In this document: piece by piece, positions 1 to 8,928 of the stretch
How the letters are laid out: the number at the start of each line of letters is the position of its first letter
Numbering within the stretch: the first letter of the stretch is position 1
Assembly (NCBI GenBank): GCA_965656875.1
Contig: CBFHMJ010000004.1
Coordinates: forward strand, 40,917 to 104,916
Length of the DNA stretch: 64,000 nucleotides
Reading direction: 5' to 3'
Origin: CBFHMJ01 sp965656875
GTDB lineage: Bacteria; Pseudomonadota; Gammaproteobacteria; Enterobacterales; Alteromonadaceae
The notes under the pieces: generated by a model
Seen by the model: the letters and a program-made list of their open reading frames with translations, nothing else
The model's database searches: none
What the model was told of the DNA's origin: nothing
Position numbers and translations under genes: made by a program

Positions 1-207
1 AGTATAAAGTGAGGTAACTACCTCAACAGATATATTTACAGTGCCGTGAACATCGTTATGATCTGCCACGACATTTTATGAATAAATGCACAACGCTTAT
101 CAGTGAAGGAAATAAGTTGAATACAAGGACATTGTTGAAGAAGGATAGTAATCCCCGGGGCATGGATTTACCTGCAAATCAATTCGACGTTAACACTCTC
201 TTCTGCC

Positions 208-246
208 TTTGAACTCGAACAACATTTCAACCGCAAAGCTCAATAC
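208..246 (+). repeat. Degenerate MITE-end-like sequence
   Basis: The run TTGAACTCGAACAA, then ATTTC, then GCAAAG-TCAA closely follows the order and spacing of the right end of the palindromic element at 9846-10133. The outermost bases of that element (CAGACCCTA) are absent here. I read it as an eroded remnant of the same repeat family. Confidence 0.35.
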
Positions 247-413
247 GCTTTGATTACCCTATTTGCGGGTGAGGAAATATTACGGCCATCAGCACTGGCT
301 ATATTTACGGCATGATACGTTTGCGTTGAATGATGGAGAGGGTGAATGGTTAGTTGTTATAAATCAATGAATAACTAATTTGCTGATCAATAATTGATCG
401 CTGAATTTTTATG

Positions 414-451
414 AAAACCCCTTTTAATGTTCCTATAAAGGGTTTATTTTA
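414..451. terminator. Terminator-like stem-loop
   Basis: AAACCCCTTT pairs with AAAGGGTTT across a short loop (one bulged C) and is followed by ATTTTAG on the plus strand. It would end a transcript entering from the left of the window; no gene for it is visible here. Confidence 0.4.
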
Positions 452-615
452 GTAAAAATGAAAATATCTGTTTGAATGCCAGCAAATTAGTAATATCGTT
501 ATTACCAGAGGCATATTTCAGGATATGTTCTACAGTTAGTTACTGAAATGTTATATCGGATTGTTGTACCAGGAACGTCAACAGTCAGGTAGTCAATATT
601 CAGTGAGAGGAAAAA

Positions 616-1296
616 ATGAACACACCATCAGCCATATTATCTTTGGTGGGAATTAGTTTGGCTGCTAATTTATCACTGAGTGCTTCTTTGTACGCAGCGG
701 ATGACTTTGGTCGTTATGATCAGCAACAGGAATCATCGGCAAAATACGAGCAACAGGCCAATAAACGTTTGATTGATATTGTGCAATCGTCGATGAGTAA
801 CGGCGGTAGTCTGAGCAAGATGTTGCTGGACGATGTCAGGCAAGGTTATTTGCAACCGAATCGAACGATTAAACCTGACCAGTCAAACTACACGCCATTA
901 AATGCGGCGTTGGTGTTAGATCCAGAGATATCACTGGACACGATTAAAGGCTTTGTTGCAGAAGGTGCAACATTGCAGGCGTCACCTTATTTGTGGTCAG
1001 CCGTGTCTCAACTGGAGCCTGATAATTATGAAGATACGCTGCACTATTTGTTGAATGCCGGTGTTGATTTCAATGTGGCCTTTCAGGAGCAAACACCGGT
1101 AGAGCGAGCGCTGTATCACGGCAATATTGATGTCGTTCGCTGGCTGGAACAACGGGGTTTTCGTTTAAAAGACGAAATAAAGATTGGCACGGTGGAGAAT
1201 GGCGAATTAACTTTTTCTACCATGTCATTACTGGACTTTTTTAAACTCTCCAGCAATGTAAACGCCGACGTGATGGATTATCTGGCCGAGCGTTAG
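616..1296 (+). CDS. Secreted ankyrin-repeat-like protein
   Basis: 226 residues. The first ~27 residues form a signal peptide (hydrophobic ILSLVGISLAANLSLSASLYA, then a charged mature start), so the protein is exported. The middle part (about 80-185) has spaced segments such as TPLNAALVLDPEISLDTIKGF, TPVERALYHGNIDVVRWL and a leucine-rich helix pair, the usual look of two or three ankyrin repeats, which bind proteins. The ATG has GAGAGGAAAA upstream, a good ribosome site. It stands alone and ends in a clear terminator. No enzymatic motif is visible; partner and role are unknown. Confidence 0.6.
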   Translation: MNTPSAILSLVGISLAANLSLSASLYAADDFGRYDQQQESSAKYEQQANKRLIDIVQSSMSNGGSLSKMLLDDVRQGYLQPNRTIKPDQSNYTPLNAALVLDPEISLDTIKGFVAEGATLQASPYLWSAVSQLEPDNYEDTLHYLLNAGVDFNVAFQEQTPVERALYHGNIDVVRWLEQRGFRLKDEIKIGTVENGELTFSTMSLLDFFKLSSNVNADVMDYLAER

Positions 1297-1325
1297 TGAT
1301 TCTGCCTGTTAACAACATTCAACCA

Positions 1326-1350
1326 GAGCCGCTGTTTAGCGGCTTTTGTG
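1326..1350 (+). terminator. Rho-independent terminator
   Basis: GCCGCT-GTTT-AGCGGC followed by TTTTGTG, 30 bases after the stop of the ankyrin-like gene. It also faces the end of the convergent LacI gene. Confidence 0.7.
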
Positions 1351-1372
1351 TATCAAGCATAGTAAAAACAGT

Positions 1373-2416
1373 TCAGCGTTTGTAGCCTGAACTCTGACCA
1401 GCAATCAGGGTGTAGTTCAGCATTTGCTGTTGCGATGTCTGGCTTAAATACAATTCAGCCGCACAACGACCTTTTTCGACGCTGTTCTGATGCACTGTAC
1501 GCAACGGCGGTGTGCTACGTAGCGCCTCATCAATGCCATCAAAGCCCACAATTCTCACATCTTGCGGCACGTTTAACCCTATCTTGTTTGCTTCTTTCAG
1601 TGCGGCCAGCGCTATTAAATCACTCATGCACAGTAAAACATCCGGACGCGGTGTGCTGGACAGCGCTGCTTTTGCCGCAATAGCGCCTTGCTCCAGCGTG
1701 CTTTCCGGAATATTCCAGAGCTGATTTACTGCGACGTGTAAACCGTGGTCGGCCAATGCTTGTTGATAGCCGCTGAGTCGTAGGTGGGAAATGGAGGTCA
1801 GCGGAGAGAATTCATCCGCTTCATAAACCCGGCAAACCTGATCGCCGGGCAATAAACGAAGGCCGAGAATCGCGATATGCCTGGCTGATTGCGTTAAAGC
1901 ACGGTTGGCAATTTGCCGTGCTGCGGCCTGGTTGTCGATGTTAACTGACGCCCGGTCCGGCAGAGAAAAATCAACAGTAACAACCTGTTTTTGAACCAGG
2001 GTCAGTTGCTCGGCCAGTTGGTTATTGCGGGGCGTGCCATAACAAATAAACCCATCCACAAAATCCACGACAGACGACAAGCTATCGGATTTCCCCGAGA
2101 ACAGCAGCAGGTTGATTTTTGCGGATTCCAGCACACTGGTAATACCCTGAATAAACTTACTGGCAACCGGATCGGCTACCATATATTCCAGACTGTCGGG
2201 CAGAACCAGTGCAACAATGCCCGATCGGCCACGCCGTAGTGAACGAGCGGCCTGATTAGGTCCGGCATATCCGAGTTCCGCGCAGGCTGCCAGAATTTCT
2301 TCGCGTCGTTTTTGAGAGAGTTGATCAGGTCGGTTAAATGCATTCGACACCGTTGCGTTAGATACACCGAGTATCTGTGCCACGGTTTTCAGCGTCAAAC
2401 GTTGTGGTTTTGTCAC
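1373..2416 (-). CDS. LacI-family transcriptional regulator
   Basis: DNA-binding repressor of the LacI/GalR family, 347 residues from the chosen start. The N-terminal helix-turn-helix reads LKTVAQILGVSNATVSNAFN, followed by the hinge (ARSLRRGRSGIVALVLPD) and a periplasmic-binding-protein-like sensor domain ending near LRTVHQNSVEKGRCAAELYL. The open frame extends upstream to an ATG at 2533, but that extra 39-residue segment is unlike the family. A GTG at 2416 has AAGGAA at a good distance and places the helix-turn-helix at the very N terminus, as in the family. No sugar-uptake or catabolic gene is next to it, so effector and targets are unknown. Confidence 0.85.
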   Translation of the reverse strand: MTKPQRLTLKTVAQILGVSNATVSNAFNRPDQLSQKRREEILAACAELGYAGPNQAARSLRRGRSGIVALVLPDSLEYMVADPVASKFIQGITSVLESAKINLLLFSGKSDSLSSVVDFVDGFICYGTPRNNQLAEQLTLVQKQVVTVDFSLPDRASVNIDNQAAARQIANRALTQSARHIAILGLRLLPGDQVCRVYEADEFSPLTSISHLRLSGYQQALADHGLHVAVNQLWNIPESTLEQGAIAAKAALSSTPRPDVLLCMSDLIALAALKEANKIGLNVPQDVRIVGFDGIDEALRSTPPLRTVHQNSVEKGRCAAELYLSQTSQQQMLNYTLIAGQSSGYKR

Positions 2417-2538
2417 CGGAATTTCCTTTTGTCCGAGCCGGTTGGCCCATACAGATAGTAAAGTATTACGGCAATTCAGGGCATTGGACCAGTATTCATG
2501 CCATGAACGACAGGATTCCAGTATGAACGGCACTTAAA

Positions 2539-2587
2539 TACCCTTAAGGGGTACTTGACGGATGTAATAAACCCTGGGAAGTACCCC
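2539..2587. promoter_or_regulatory. Possible operator with CCCTTAAGGG dyad
   Basis: CCCTTAAGGG (2541-2550) is a perfect 10-base palindrome, and a GTACCCC sequence recurs at 2581-2587. It lies between the LacI gene and the metalloprotease gene, where an operator for either would sit. Which protein binds is not visible. Confidence 0.25.
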
Positions 2588-2613
2588 ATAAAATACATTA
2601 AGAAAAGGATGTT

Positions 2614-4722
2614 TTAGTAACGGTAAGGAATGACGGGTTGGCCGGTTTGATTATTGAGTTCAACTTTCACTTGTCGTTCAGCCGATGCCGGTCCACAGGT
2701 AAACGGCGAAGGACAGACGCGAACTTTATAAGCAAAGGTATCGCCGATATTGAAGGGACGATAAAAATCTTCTGTTGTTGCCGATGTTTGTGTACCGGCA
2801 TCCCAAATCGGTTTACTGCTGGATTTGTTCATTTCAAAGATTTTATAGATGACATTTGCTGGTGGCTGAATATTGCCTTCAACACCGTAACTGATATACA
2901 CCTTTCCTAAATCTGAGAACAAATTGGTGATTCTGGCGGCGGGCGTCACTGCCTGCAAACCGTACACCGTTTGCTTGTATAAGTTCCCAGTATCAAAGGC
3001 TGTCATTTTTACATCATAGAGTCGGTGAGCATCTGGCGTGTAGCAAAATGGTTCGGTGAGGGATTTGGTAATTTTTGACGCTTTATAACTACCCCCCTGA
3101 TACACCTGCCAGTCGAAGTGCTTCAGGTTATCCTCCGGATCAGTCGTTCCCACCGCATTAAAACATTGCTCTTGCCAGACTTTATTATTGCCGGAGATTT
3201 TATTGATAACGGGCTTGGGTTCGAGGTTGTCGGGGATAGATTCTGCATAATTAACAATAGATGGCGACAAGAGAGCGATATTTGCAGCGTTATTTTGTGT
3301 AGCAGTGCCAATAAAAACCTGTTCCGGTGTATCTATATCTACCTGTACCGTATCAGGCTCAGAAAACCGATTGATTTTAAAGCACCCGGGATACTGTATT
3401 GAGCAGGCTCTGGGAAATTCGGCTTCGTATTTTGCGTCACAAACATGTGGGTAGGCCATAAATGTATAATAACCGTGCTTGTGTGGAATGCTACAGCTAC
3501 TGGTATGATTAAATTCAGCCACGACCGCAGCGGCAGAACCCGTTCCTGGTACTGAATTATATAGTGAATGGCCTGCTCCAGCTAAGTGAGCCAGTTCGTG
3601 GGCTATAGCACCCGGATCAGCCAGGGCGACGGCATAACCATGTGTATATTCACTACTACTGGACGTTCGTTTTCTATATGCAAGGCCGGAGGTATAGACG
3701 TTTGTGGTATTGGTAGGTTGTTTTTGGCTACGCAACAATACAACTAAATCTGCATCGTTCTCCCTTCTTCGTACCAATAAACTTGAGTCATTTTTTAGTT
3801 TCTCAAGCATCACTGAGTAGGGCGTATCCTTGTTACATTTTATATCTTCTTCAGGAGTTTTACCCTCAATACAAACTGGATAGGAAAATTTTGATATTCC
3901 GATAGATTTTGGCACAACATTTTGAGTATTTTTTGTTGCCATTAAAAGATTTATAAATTTTGTTAGTGCTCTATCTCTGGATTTTGTTGCGGCGGATAGG
4001 GATAGCTCTTCTTCATACAAAAATAATACGTTATACACTATAGGGTTTCTATCCGTTGGAATCTTCTCCAAATTGTTGATATCTACAAGTGATGCTTCAA
4101 AGTTTTTATCTTCTTCGAGGTTATTTGTTACGACATCGTTTGGGGAACTATGAAATGGAATGTTCGGCTTCTGAGTGAAAAAATATTTATTTTTGTACTT
4201 GATAACCTGATAGATTAAGTCGTCCCCATCTAAATTGAAGATCAAATCACCATTATATATTGATATCGAAGCTTCATGTTTCGGGTTATTTAAATAAATA
4301 GTAATGTGATAAGAGTATTTTGATTTATCCAAATCCTTGTGCCTGTAGACAGATTTTATCTGAATATTGGAAAAGATACCGATTGTCGGTATATCTATAT
4401 CAGCTTCAAGAATTGGGTGATTTTTTGTGAAAGAAGCAAAGTCTATAATCTGAGCTTGTGTTGATAAATCAAAAAGATTGTTCATCTGTTCGTAAACTAA
4501 ATCAATGACTTCTTTATTCACTTCTACGATATGTGTAATACGCTCATTTTCACTCAGCTTCATATCAGGTGAGGCAACATGATTCGTTGGCATGCCTTCC
4601 TCAAACAACAATGGCCGTCCACTCAGTGATTCCGAAGGTTTGAGTGGTCGGCTGGGGATATCTGCCCAAACCATATTTGCAGAAAGTAGCAGTATTAAAG
4701 GTATGACGATCGATCTGATCAT
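2614..4722 (-). CDS. Secreted reprolysin-like zinc metalloprotease
   Basis: 702 residues. Signal peptide at 1-20 (IVIPLILLLSANMVWA). A prodomain follows (about 21-210), opening with PSESLSGRPLLFEE. The catalytic domain holds the zinc site HELAHLAGAGH (H375, E376, H379, H385) and a downstream Met-turn candidate (YTFMAYPHVC), typical of metzincins of the M12B/reprolysin-like group. Cysteine pairs in the catalytic region suggest disulfides after export. The C-terminal ~200 residues look like beta-sandwich domains. Two shorter paralogues of the N-terminal part follow upstream on the same strand. Predicted role is extracellular or periplasmic proteolysis; the substrate is unknown. Confidence 0.8.
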   Translation of the reverse strand: MIRSIVIPLILLLSANMVWADIPSRPLKPSESLSGRPLLFEEGMPTNHVASPDMKLSENERITHIVEVNKEVIDLVYEQMNNLFDLSTQAQIIDFASFTKNHPILEADIDIPTIGIFSNIQIKSVYRHKDLDKSKYSYHITIYLNNPKHEASISIYNGDLIFNLDGDDLIYQVIKYKNKYFFTQKPNIPFHSSPNDVVTNNLEEDKNFEASLVDINNLEKIPTDRNPIVYNVLFLYEEELSLSAATKSRDRALTKFINLLMATKNTQNVVPKSIGISKFSYPVCIEGKTPEEDIKCNKDTPYSVMLEKLKNDSSLLVRRRENDADLVVLLRSQKQPTNTTNVYTSGLAYRKRTSSSSEYTHGYAVALADPGAIAHELAHLAGAGHSLYNSVPGTGSAAAVVAEFNHTSSCSIPHKHGYYTFMAYPHVCDAKYEAEFPRACSIQYPGCFKINRFSEPDTVQVDIDTPEQVFIGTATQNNAANIALLSPSIVNYAESIPDNLEPKPVINKISGNNKVWQEQCFNAVGTTDPEDNLKHFDWQVYQGGSYKASKITKSLTEPFCYTPDAHRLYDVKMTAFDTGNLYKQTVYGLQAVTPAARITNLFSDLGKVYISYGVEGNIQPPANVIYKIFEMNKSSSKPIWDAGTQTSATTEDFYRPFNIGDTFAYKVRVCPSPFTCGPASAERQVKVELNNQTGQPVIPYRY

Positions 4723-4939
4723 TATTTATAGTTCCTTATTAAGTTAATTCGCGTGGCTAATGTAGGGATATTTGTCTCCAATTTCAATAAATATGACACC
4801 ATTAATTTACAAGTGAACATTCAATGCTGCAAATAATCAAACAGTTGTAGATTGAAAGTACTAACGAATTTCTAATTTAAGTCCGATTTGATTAAGCGCT
4901 GTTATCAAGTCCATCTAACGATATCCAGGAATGAAGGGT

Positions 4940-5569
4940 TCAAGGTGTGCCGAGTGGTAAAAAATCCAGTGTTGGGGTGATGGCATCATTTGTGTCAGGA
5001 ATGTCTTGAGAAAGTTTCTCTTTAACTTTTAAGTAGATACCATCGTTAATGAAAATATGGTGGTTAAAGACTTTTCCTTTAAAGCTGAAATAGACGGTAT
5101 TGTTATCAATTTGAATGGTCGCACTCTTATGATAGCTATTCATATAAATAGTTGTGTGATAGGTAAATGAATCTGAACTGTCCCCAAAACGTGCCGCACT
5201 CTCTATTTCTATCTCAGAAAAGATGCCTAAATCTGGAATATCCAAATCAACATCCAGAATGGGAAACTCTTTTCTAAATACCGCCATATTTAGCACTCGT
5301 GTTTCTGTGGCACTATCAATTAGGCGTTGGATCTGTTGAAGCAGGATTTCAACTGCATCTGGATTGACGGTTAACCTGTGTGTCGATACTAATCCGCGTT
5401 CCACACGGTTCTTATCTAATATATTTCTTTCCAGCACTTCAATTTCCTCAAACAACAATGGCCTGCCGCTCAGTGATTCTGATGGTTGAAGCGGTTGATT
5501 CGGTTCTTGTGCAACGGTGATGCTTGAAGTGATTAGTAGTAGCAGTATGGCGACCATTCTAATCATCAT
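4940..5569 (-). CDS. Prodomain-only paralogue of the metalloprotease
   Basis: 209 residues from the chosen ATG, which has AAGGAA seven bases upstream and matches the starts of its paralogues; an ATG at 5611 lies in frame but would precede the signal peptide. Signal peptide MMIRMVAILLLLITSSITVA, then the family mark PSESLSGRPLLFEE and a region that follows the metalloprotease prodomain (ILDVDLDIPDLGIFSEIEIES against ILEADIDIPTIGIFSNIQIKS). It stops just where the protease domain would begin and has no HExxH. It may be a remnant or a free-standing propeptide-type inhibitor or chaperone. Confidence 0.65.
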   Translation of the reverse strand: MMIRMVAILLLLITSSITVAQEPNQPLQPSESLSGRPLLFEEIEVLERNILDKNRVERGLVSTHRLTVNPDAVEILLQQIQRLIDSATETRVLNMAVFRKEFPILDVDLDIPDLGIFSEIEIESAARFGDSSDSFTYHTTIYMNSYHKSATIQIDNNTVYFSFKGKVFNHHIFINDGIYLKVKEKLSQDIPDTNDAITPTLDFLPLGTP

Positions 5570-5723
5570 TTTATGTTCCTTATTAAGTAAATCCGCAATC
5601 AATCCCTCCATATCATGTCGAGTCTTGTATCAGTTATTCTCGCCATTCCGTTGTGGCTAATTTCAAAGCATTGTTCTTATCAAAGGGTGATTTAATGCTA
5701 ATAGTCAGTAGGCACAGGAGTTA

Positions 5724-6311
5724 TCACATTATTACTTGATGGGATATATCTTCGCGACGTTTCTTAAAGAATGTAGCCTTATTGCTCGATATAGATGTGC
5801 TGTACTTAAACGCCTCGTTTTTATGTGAAAAGGTCAACGAATCACCAAAAATAAAAATTGATGCTTCATGATCAAATTTACCTAACAGAATTTCTATCAA
5901 GTAACTTGTGGTTTCTCCGTTGACTCGATTCTTTGAAACTCCCGATATCTTTATCGCTGAAAAATCACCCAGTTCAGGTAGTACAAGATCAACATCCAAA
6001 AGTGGGTGGTTATCACTGAAATGAATGAAATTTATAGATTGGGATAGCGGAGTGCTACTAACAAGTAATTCAGCTTGATTGATTAAAATGACTTTTGCGT
6101 TGTCATTTAACGTCATTGTATGAGTCGGAATATCTTCGAACGTAGAAAAATTGGTTTCTGTTGGATGTGAATCCAGCACCTCAATTTCCTCAAACAACAA
6201 TGGCCTGCCGCTCAGTGATTCCGATGGTGTAAGAGGAGGGGGTGGCCTGTCGGCAAAAGCGATGTTTGCGACAAACAGCAGTAATAACGGTATGACGATC
6301 ATTCTGATCAT
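5724..6311 (-). CDS. Second prodomain-only paralogue of the metalloprotease
   Basis: 195 residues. Signal peptide MIRMIVIPLLLLFVANIAFA, then PSESLSGRPLLFEE and the prodomain-like core (LLDVDLVLPELGDFSAIKISG). It ends before any catalytic segment. The region upstream of the start resembles that of the metalloprotease gene (shared GTTCC, GGTTAACTCCGTTGCTAAT and TTTGTC-AATTTCAAT blocks), so gene and promoter were copied together. The reading frame and signal peptide are intact, which argues for continued function. Confidence 0.6.
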   Translation of the reverse strand: MIRMIVIPLLLLFVANIAFADRPPPPLTPSESLSGRPLLFEEIEVLDSHPTETNFSTFEDIPTHTMTLNDNAKVILINQAELLVSSTPLSQSINFIHFSDNHPLLDVDLVLPELGDFSAIKISGVSKNRVNGETTSYLIEILLGKFDHEASIFIFGDSLTFSHKNEAFKYSTSISSNKATFFKKRREDISHQVIM

Positions 6312-6602
6312 TGTTGACTGTTCCCTGAATGGTTAACTCCGTTGCTAATCTAGAGACTTTTGTCATTAATTTCAATCATTAAGACACAATGGATAAACGG
6401 CATTCTGTCATTGCGAGGCAGAATGCATGTTGAGCTATACAAGGATTTACCCGCCATTCGTCGCTGACCAGTAACGTTTGTTGCCAAATATATACCAGTG
6501 CCTGTTGACAATTTCGATACTCACCCTATTCTCTGTAATCATGAATGAAAACAAGATAGTTCTTGTATTTTGCAACCCTACAATATGAACATGAGGTGAG
6601 CT

Positions 6603-6983
6603 ATGGGTGTGGGTGAGGTTATCAGAAACCGACGCAAACAGATGAGAATGACTCAGCTGGAACTCGCGAAGTTAATTGGCACCTCCCAGCAAGTTATTGT
6701 TGGGATTGAGAAAGAATATTACCGTCGCAGTCGATTTCTCGGACCGGTTTGCGAAGCGTTAGCACTGGATCTTGATGAGATAACCCGAGCTGAATTAACG
6801 CCGCCGGTGTCAACGGCACTTGAACGACTTCCTCATGTTGAAGAAGCGGTTAGAGACTCACTAACAACACTGATGCGATATCACTCCCTGCATGACAATC
6901 CATTCATTATTGACGAAGACAATCTGGAAGAAGTCACCGGGTTGATCTGTAAAGCCATAGGAAAAGAACTCGATTCTGTATAA
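6603..6983 (+). CDS. XRE-type helix-turn-helix regulator
   Basis: 126 residues. The N-terminal half is a Cro/C1-type helix-turn-helix (IRNRRKQMRMTQLELAKLIG, TSQQVIVGIEKEYYRRSRFL, CEALALDLDEI). The C-terminal ~55 residues are helical and acidic with no recognised domain, perhaps for dimerisation. An ATGAGGTGAGCT leader gives a GAGGTGAG ribosome site close to the ATG. It stands alone between the protease paralogues and the next regulator; targets unknown. Confidence 0.75.
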   Translation: MGVGEVIRNRRKQMRMTQLELAKLIGTSQQVIVGIEKEYYRRSRFLGPVCEALALDLDEITRAELTPPVSTALERLPHVEEAVRDSLTTLMRYHSLHDNPFIIDEDNLEEVTGLICKAIGKELDSV

Positions 6984-7165
6984 TTCTGCTCATCTAAATA
7001 CATGCAAAAAACAATTTGATAAACATAAATACACTAAATATATTTAATTTTTACTTGTATTAATCTTGCAAACAGAAACTTAATTGTATTTAATACCGGG
7101 AAACTACTTGTCGCTATATTAGCGTCAATGATCACTGTAACCCTGGATAAACAACGAGTTTCACT

Positions 7166-7531
7166 ATGCCAACGCTATCAGACGTATTGCAAACCGATAA
7201 TCCCATCGTTCTGACAAACAAAGAACACCCCACACCAAAAACTGAAACCTTCCGTGAACATCACGCGATTGATTACCGATTACTGGCCAACTGGCTACGA
7301 GAGAAGCGACAGCACGCCGGTAAATCGGCGCTGGCGGTTGCTTCAGACTGCCAACTCAGCGATCGCTTCATTCAACGCATTGAATCAGGCCAGCAGGCCG
7401 TTCCCTTTCATGAATTTATTCTGATTTGTCGCTCTTTGGGTATTGTTCCATCTGAAGGCTTGCAATGGGTTGAGGAAATGACTGCTCGTCATGACCGCGT
7501 AAAACAAATGTTTCAGACGAAAATCGGCTGA
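7166..7531 (+). CDS. Helix-turn-helix (XRE-like) regulator
   Basis: 121 residues. After a ~35-residue polar N terminus comes a helix-turn-helix segment (LANWLREKRQHAGKSALAVA, SDCQLSDRFIQRIESGQQAV, FHEFILICRSLGIVP). The stop codon shares one base with the ATG of the next gene, so the two are translationally coupled. The upstream 180 bases are very AT-rich, as expected of a promoter. It lies just before the duplicated peptide/membrane cassettes and is a candidate regulator of them. Confidence 0.65.
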   Translation: MPTLSDVLQTDNPIVLTNKEHPTPKTETFREHHAIDYRLLANWLREKRQHAGKSALAVASDCQLSDRFIQRIESGQQAVPFHEFILICRSLGIVPSEGLQWVEEMTARHDRVKQMFQTKIG

Positions 7532-8052
7532 TGTTAACGCTCAAGTATTTACGTCAACACCATGCGCCGCCTGCAACGATTTCCCGGTTTTGCATCACAG
7601 TGTCAGACGGCCAGCTACCCGTTGCACACTGGCCTGTTGAACAGATGATTAATGATCCGTTCGATGATCAGTCGCTAAACACCAATACCGTGTTGCAACG
7701 CTGTGATTTGATTTGGTTGATAGGCACGTTGCAGCAGTTGCCGGTGGAATTCTGGCGTGAACTGGGTTTGCAACTTATCCGAATGCTGACACCACTCCCG
7801 GATATTAAGCATCCTGCACTAAATGAGCTGATCGCTTGTTACGCCAATGCAACAGGAAATTTACTCTGGTGTCTTACTGCGAACCGATTAGGTTCTCCGG
7901 CCTGTACTTTTGTGGCGGAAATTTATCGGCAGAGCGCATTATCAGCGACCTGGGCGCAAGATGCTTCATTACTGAAAGCATTGGATCATCAGGTGATAAA
8001 TGCATTGAGCAATCTGAATTTGAGCGTTGAAGCGCTTAAAAAAGATGAATAA
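7531..8052 (+). CDS. Hypothetical protein coupled to the HTH regulator
   Basis: 173 residues, no signal peptide or membrane segment. The start ATG overlaps the preceding stop (TGATG), indicating one translational unit with the regulator. The sequence is mostly helical and rich in leucine, with scattered cysteines (C22, C51, C101, C111, C121 approximately). No family is recognised. A cofactor or anti-regulator of the upstream protein is plausible only from the coupling. Confidence 0.5.
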   Translation: MLTLKYLRQHHAPPATISRFCITVSDGQLPVAHWPVEQMINDPFDDQSLNTNTVLQRCDLIWLIGTLQQLPVEFWRELGLQLIRMLTPLPDIKHPALNELIACYANATGNLLWCLTANRLGSPACTFVAEIYRQSALSATWAQDASLLKALDHQVINALSNLNLSVEALKKDE

Positions 8053-8207
8053 AGCTGTTTACATATTGTTGACGAGTACCCGATTGGGTAATAGGCTACG
8101 CAGCGGATTAAAAACGGGTGCGAGTCAATGCGGCAAGGGTGAAGTAAGTAAACGGTAAGGCAAGCAAATAGTTAGCGTTAGTTCGTTTAAAACCAGTCGA
8201 GACCAAC

Positions 8208-8585
8208 ATGGATCATATTAATTTTTATCTTATCGCCACCCTGACACATATCACGCTGTTGATCGTGATTTGCTTCAAGGTTTCGGATTTTTTAAATCGC
8301 CCGGTAACGTCGGACATTCCGTTACACCTGGTGGATGATAAAGCGCAGCAGTACCACGCGTATCCGCCAATATACAAAATAAAACGCGATACCCGGTTTA
8401 GCCTTTTTACGCATTTTGTCACTGCCTTTTTGGCGATTGTCGAGCAAGAAGAAAGGGTGAATAAACCCTTTAAAGCTAACCGACGAGTATTGAAGCAAAG
8501 CGGCAATTTTCTGGCCGCTTTGATAGACCCGGAGAAACACCAACTCCATGATAATGAACGGGTTGAGGTTGGAGAGAGTTCCTGA
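8208..8585 (+). CDS. Small membrane-anchored protein, orphan cassette member
   Basis: 125 residues. One N-terminal membrane helix (FYLIATLTHITLLIVICFKV), then a soluble part. The pattern YPPIYKI, DTRFSLFTHFVTAFL, E, RRVLKQSGNFL follows the pattern of the third genes of both cassettes downstream (YPPAYQV, RELIYHRFVQDFM, RLKRAGRMLL). It is therefore a diverged third copy of that gene without its peptide and multi-helix partners in front. Function unknown. Confidence 0.55.
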   Translation: MDHINFYLIATLTHITLLIVICFKVSDFLNRPVTSDIPLHLVDDKAQQYHAYPPIYKIKRDTRFSLFTHFVTAFLAIVEQEERVNKPFKANRRVLKQSGNFLAALIDPEKHQLHDNERVEVGESS

Positions 8586-8635
8586 TTCCTTTACACTGAC
8601 TGCCTTTTTAGGCAACAGAAGAATAAAGGTATCAG

Positions 8636-8917
8636 ATGAAAATAGAATCAGCCGCCGCGGCGTATGCCCAGCAATTATCAGTGCCAGTGCAACAGAAAGC
8701 GCACAATCAACCGCTTGACCTGGGCACGAAGTCAGTTCTGGCTGAAGATGTTGTTAGTCTGAGTAGTCATGAAGAAACCAGAGGTAACGGTGGTAGTAAA
8801 ATGCCTATTCCACCTGGAACTTTAACGGAAGGAAACGGTGCTGGCTTAAAACCAAAACCACCTGCGTATGCAATAGAAGGTAATGGTATGGGGCAGCAGC
8901 CAATACCACCAAATTAA
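8636..8917 (+). CDS. Repeat-bearing small peptide precursor-like protein (cassette 1)
   Basis: 93 residues, no cysteine, no classical signal peptide. The N-terminal part shares MKIES-A-AY and LAEDVVSLSS with the peptide of the second cassette. The C-terminal part is three units of G-N-G, four residues, P-x-P-P, starting at G50, G66 and G82, that is at an exact 16-residue period (GNGGSKMPIPP, GNGAGLKPKPP, GNGMGQQPIPP). A conserved front and a repeated Gly/Pro-rich tail is the layout of a leader-core precursor, but no modifying enzyme is recognised nearby. AAAGG precedes the ATG. The membrane protein gene follows after 11 bases. Confidence 0.6.
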   Translation: MKIESAAAAYAQQLSVPVQQKAHNQPLDLGTKSVLAEDVVSLSSHEETRGNGGSKMPIPPGTLTEGNGAGLKPKPPAYAIEGNGMGQQPIPPN

Positions 8918-8928
8918 TCGAGGTATAA

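Larger units (their letters stand above)
1..615. other. Intergenic region at window start
   Basis: No convincing coding frame is seen on either strand. The stretch contains a stem-loop followed by T-rich sequence near 414-451, a degenerate copy of a repeat end near 208-246, and AT-rich sequence ahead of the gene at 616. A gene may lie to the left outside the window. Confidence 0.5.
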
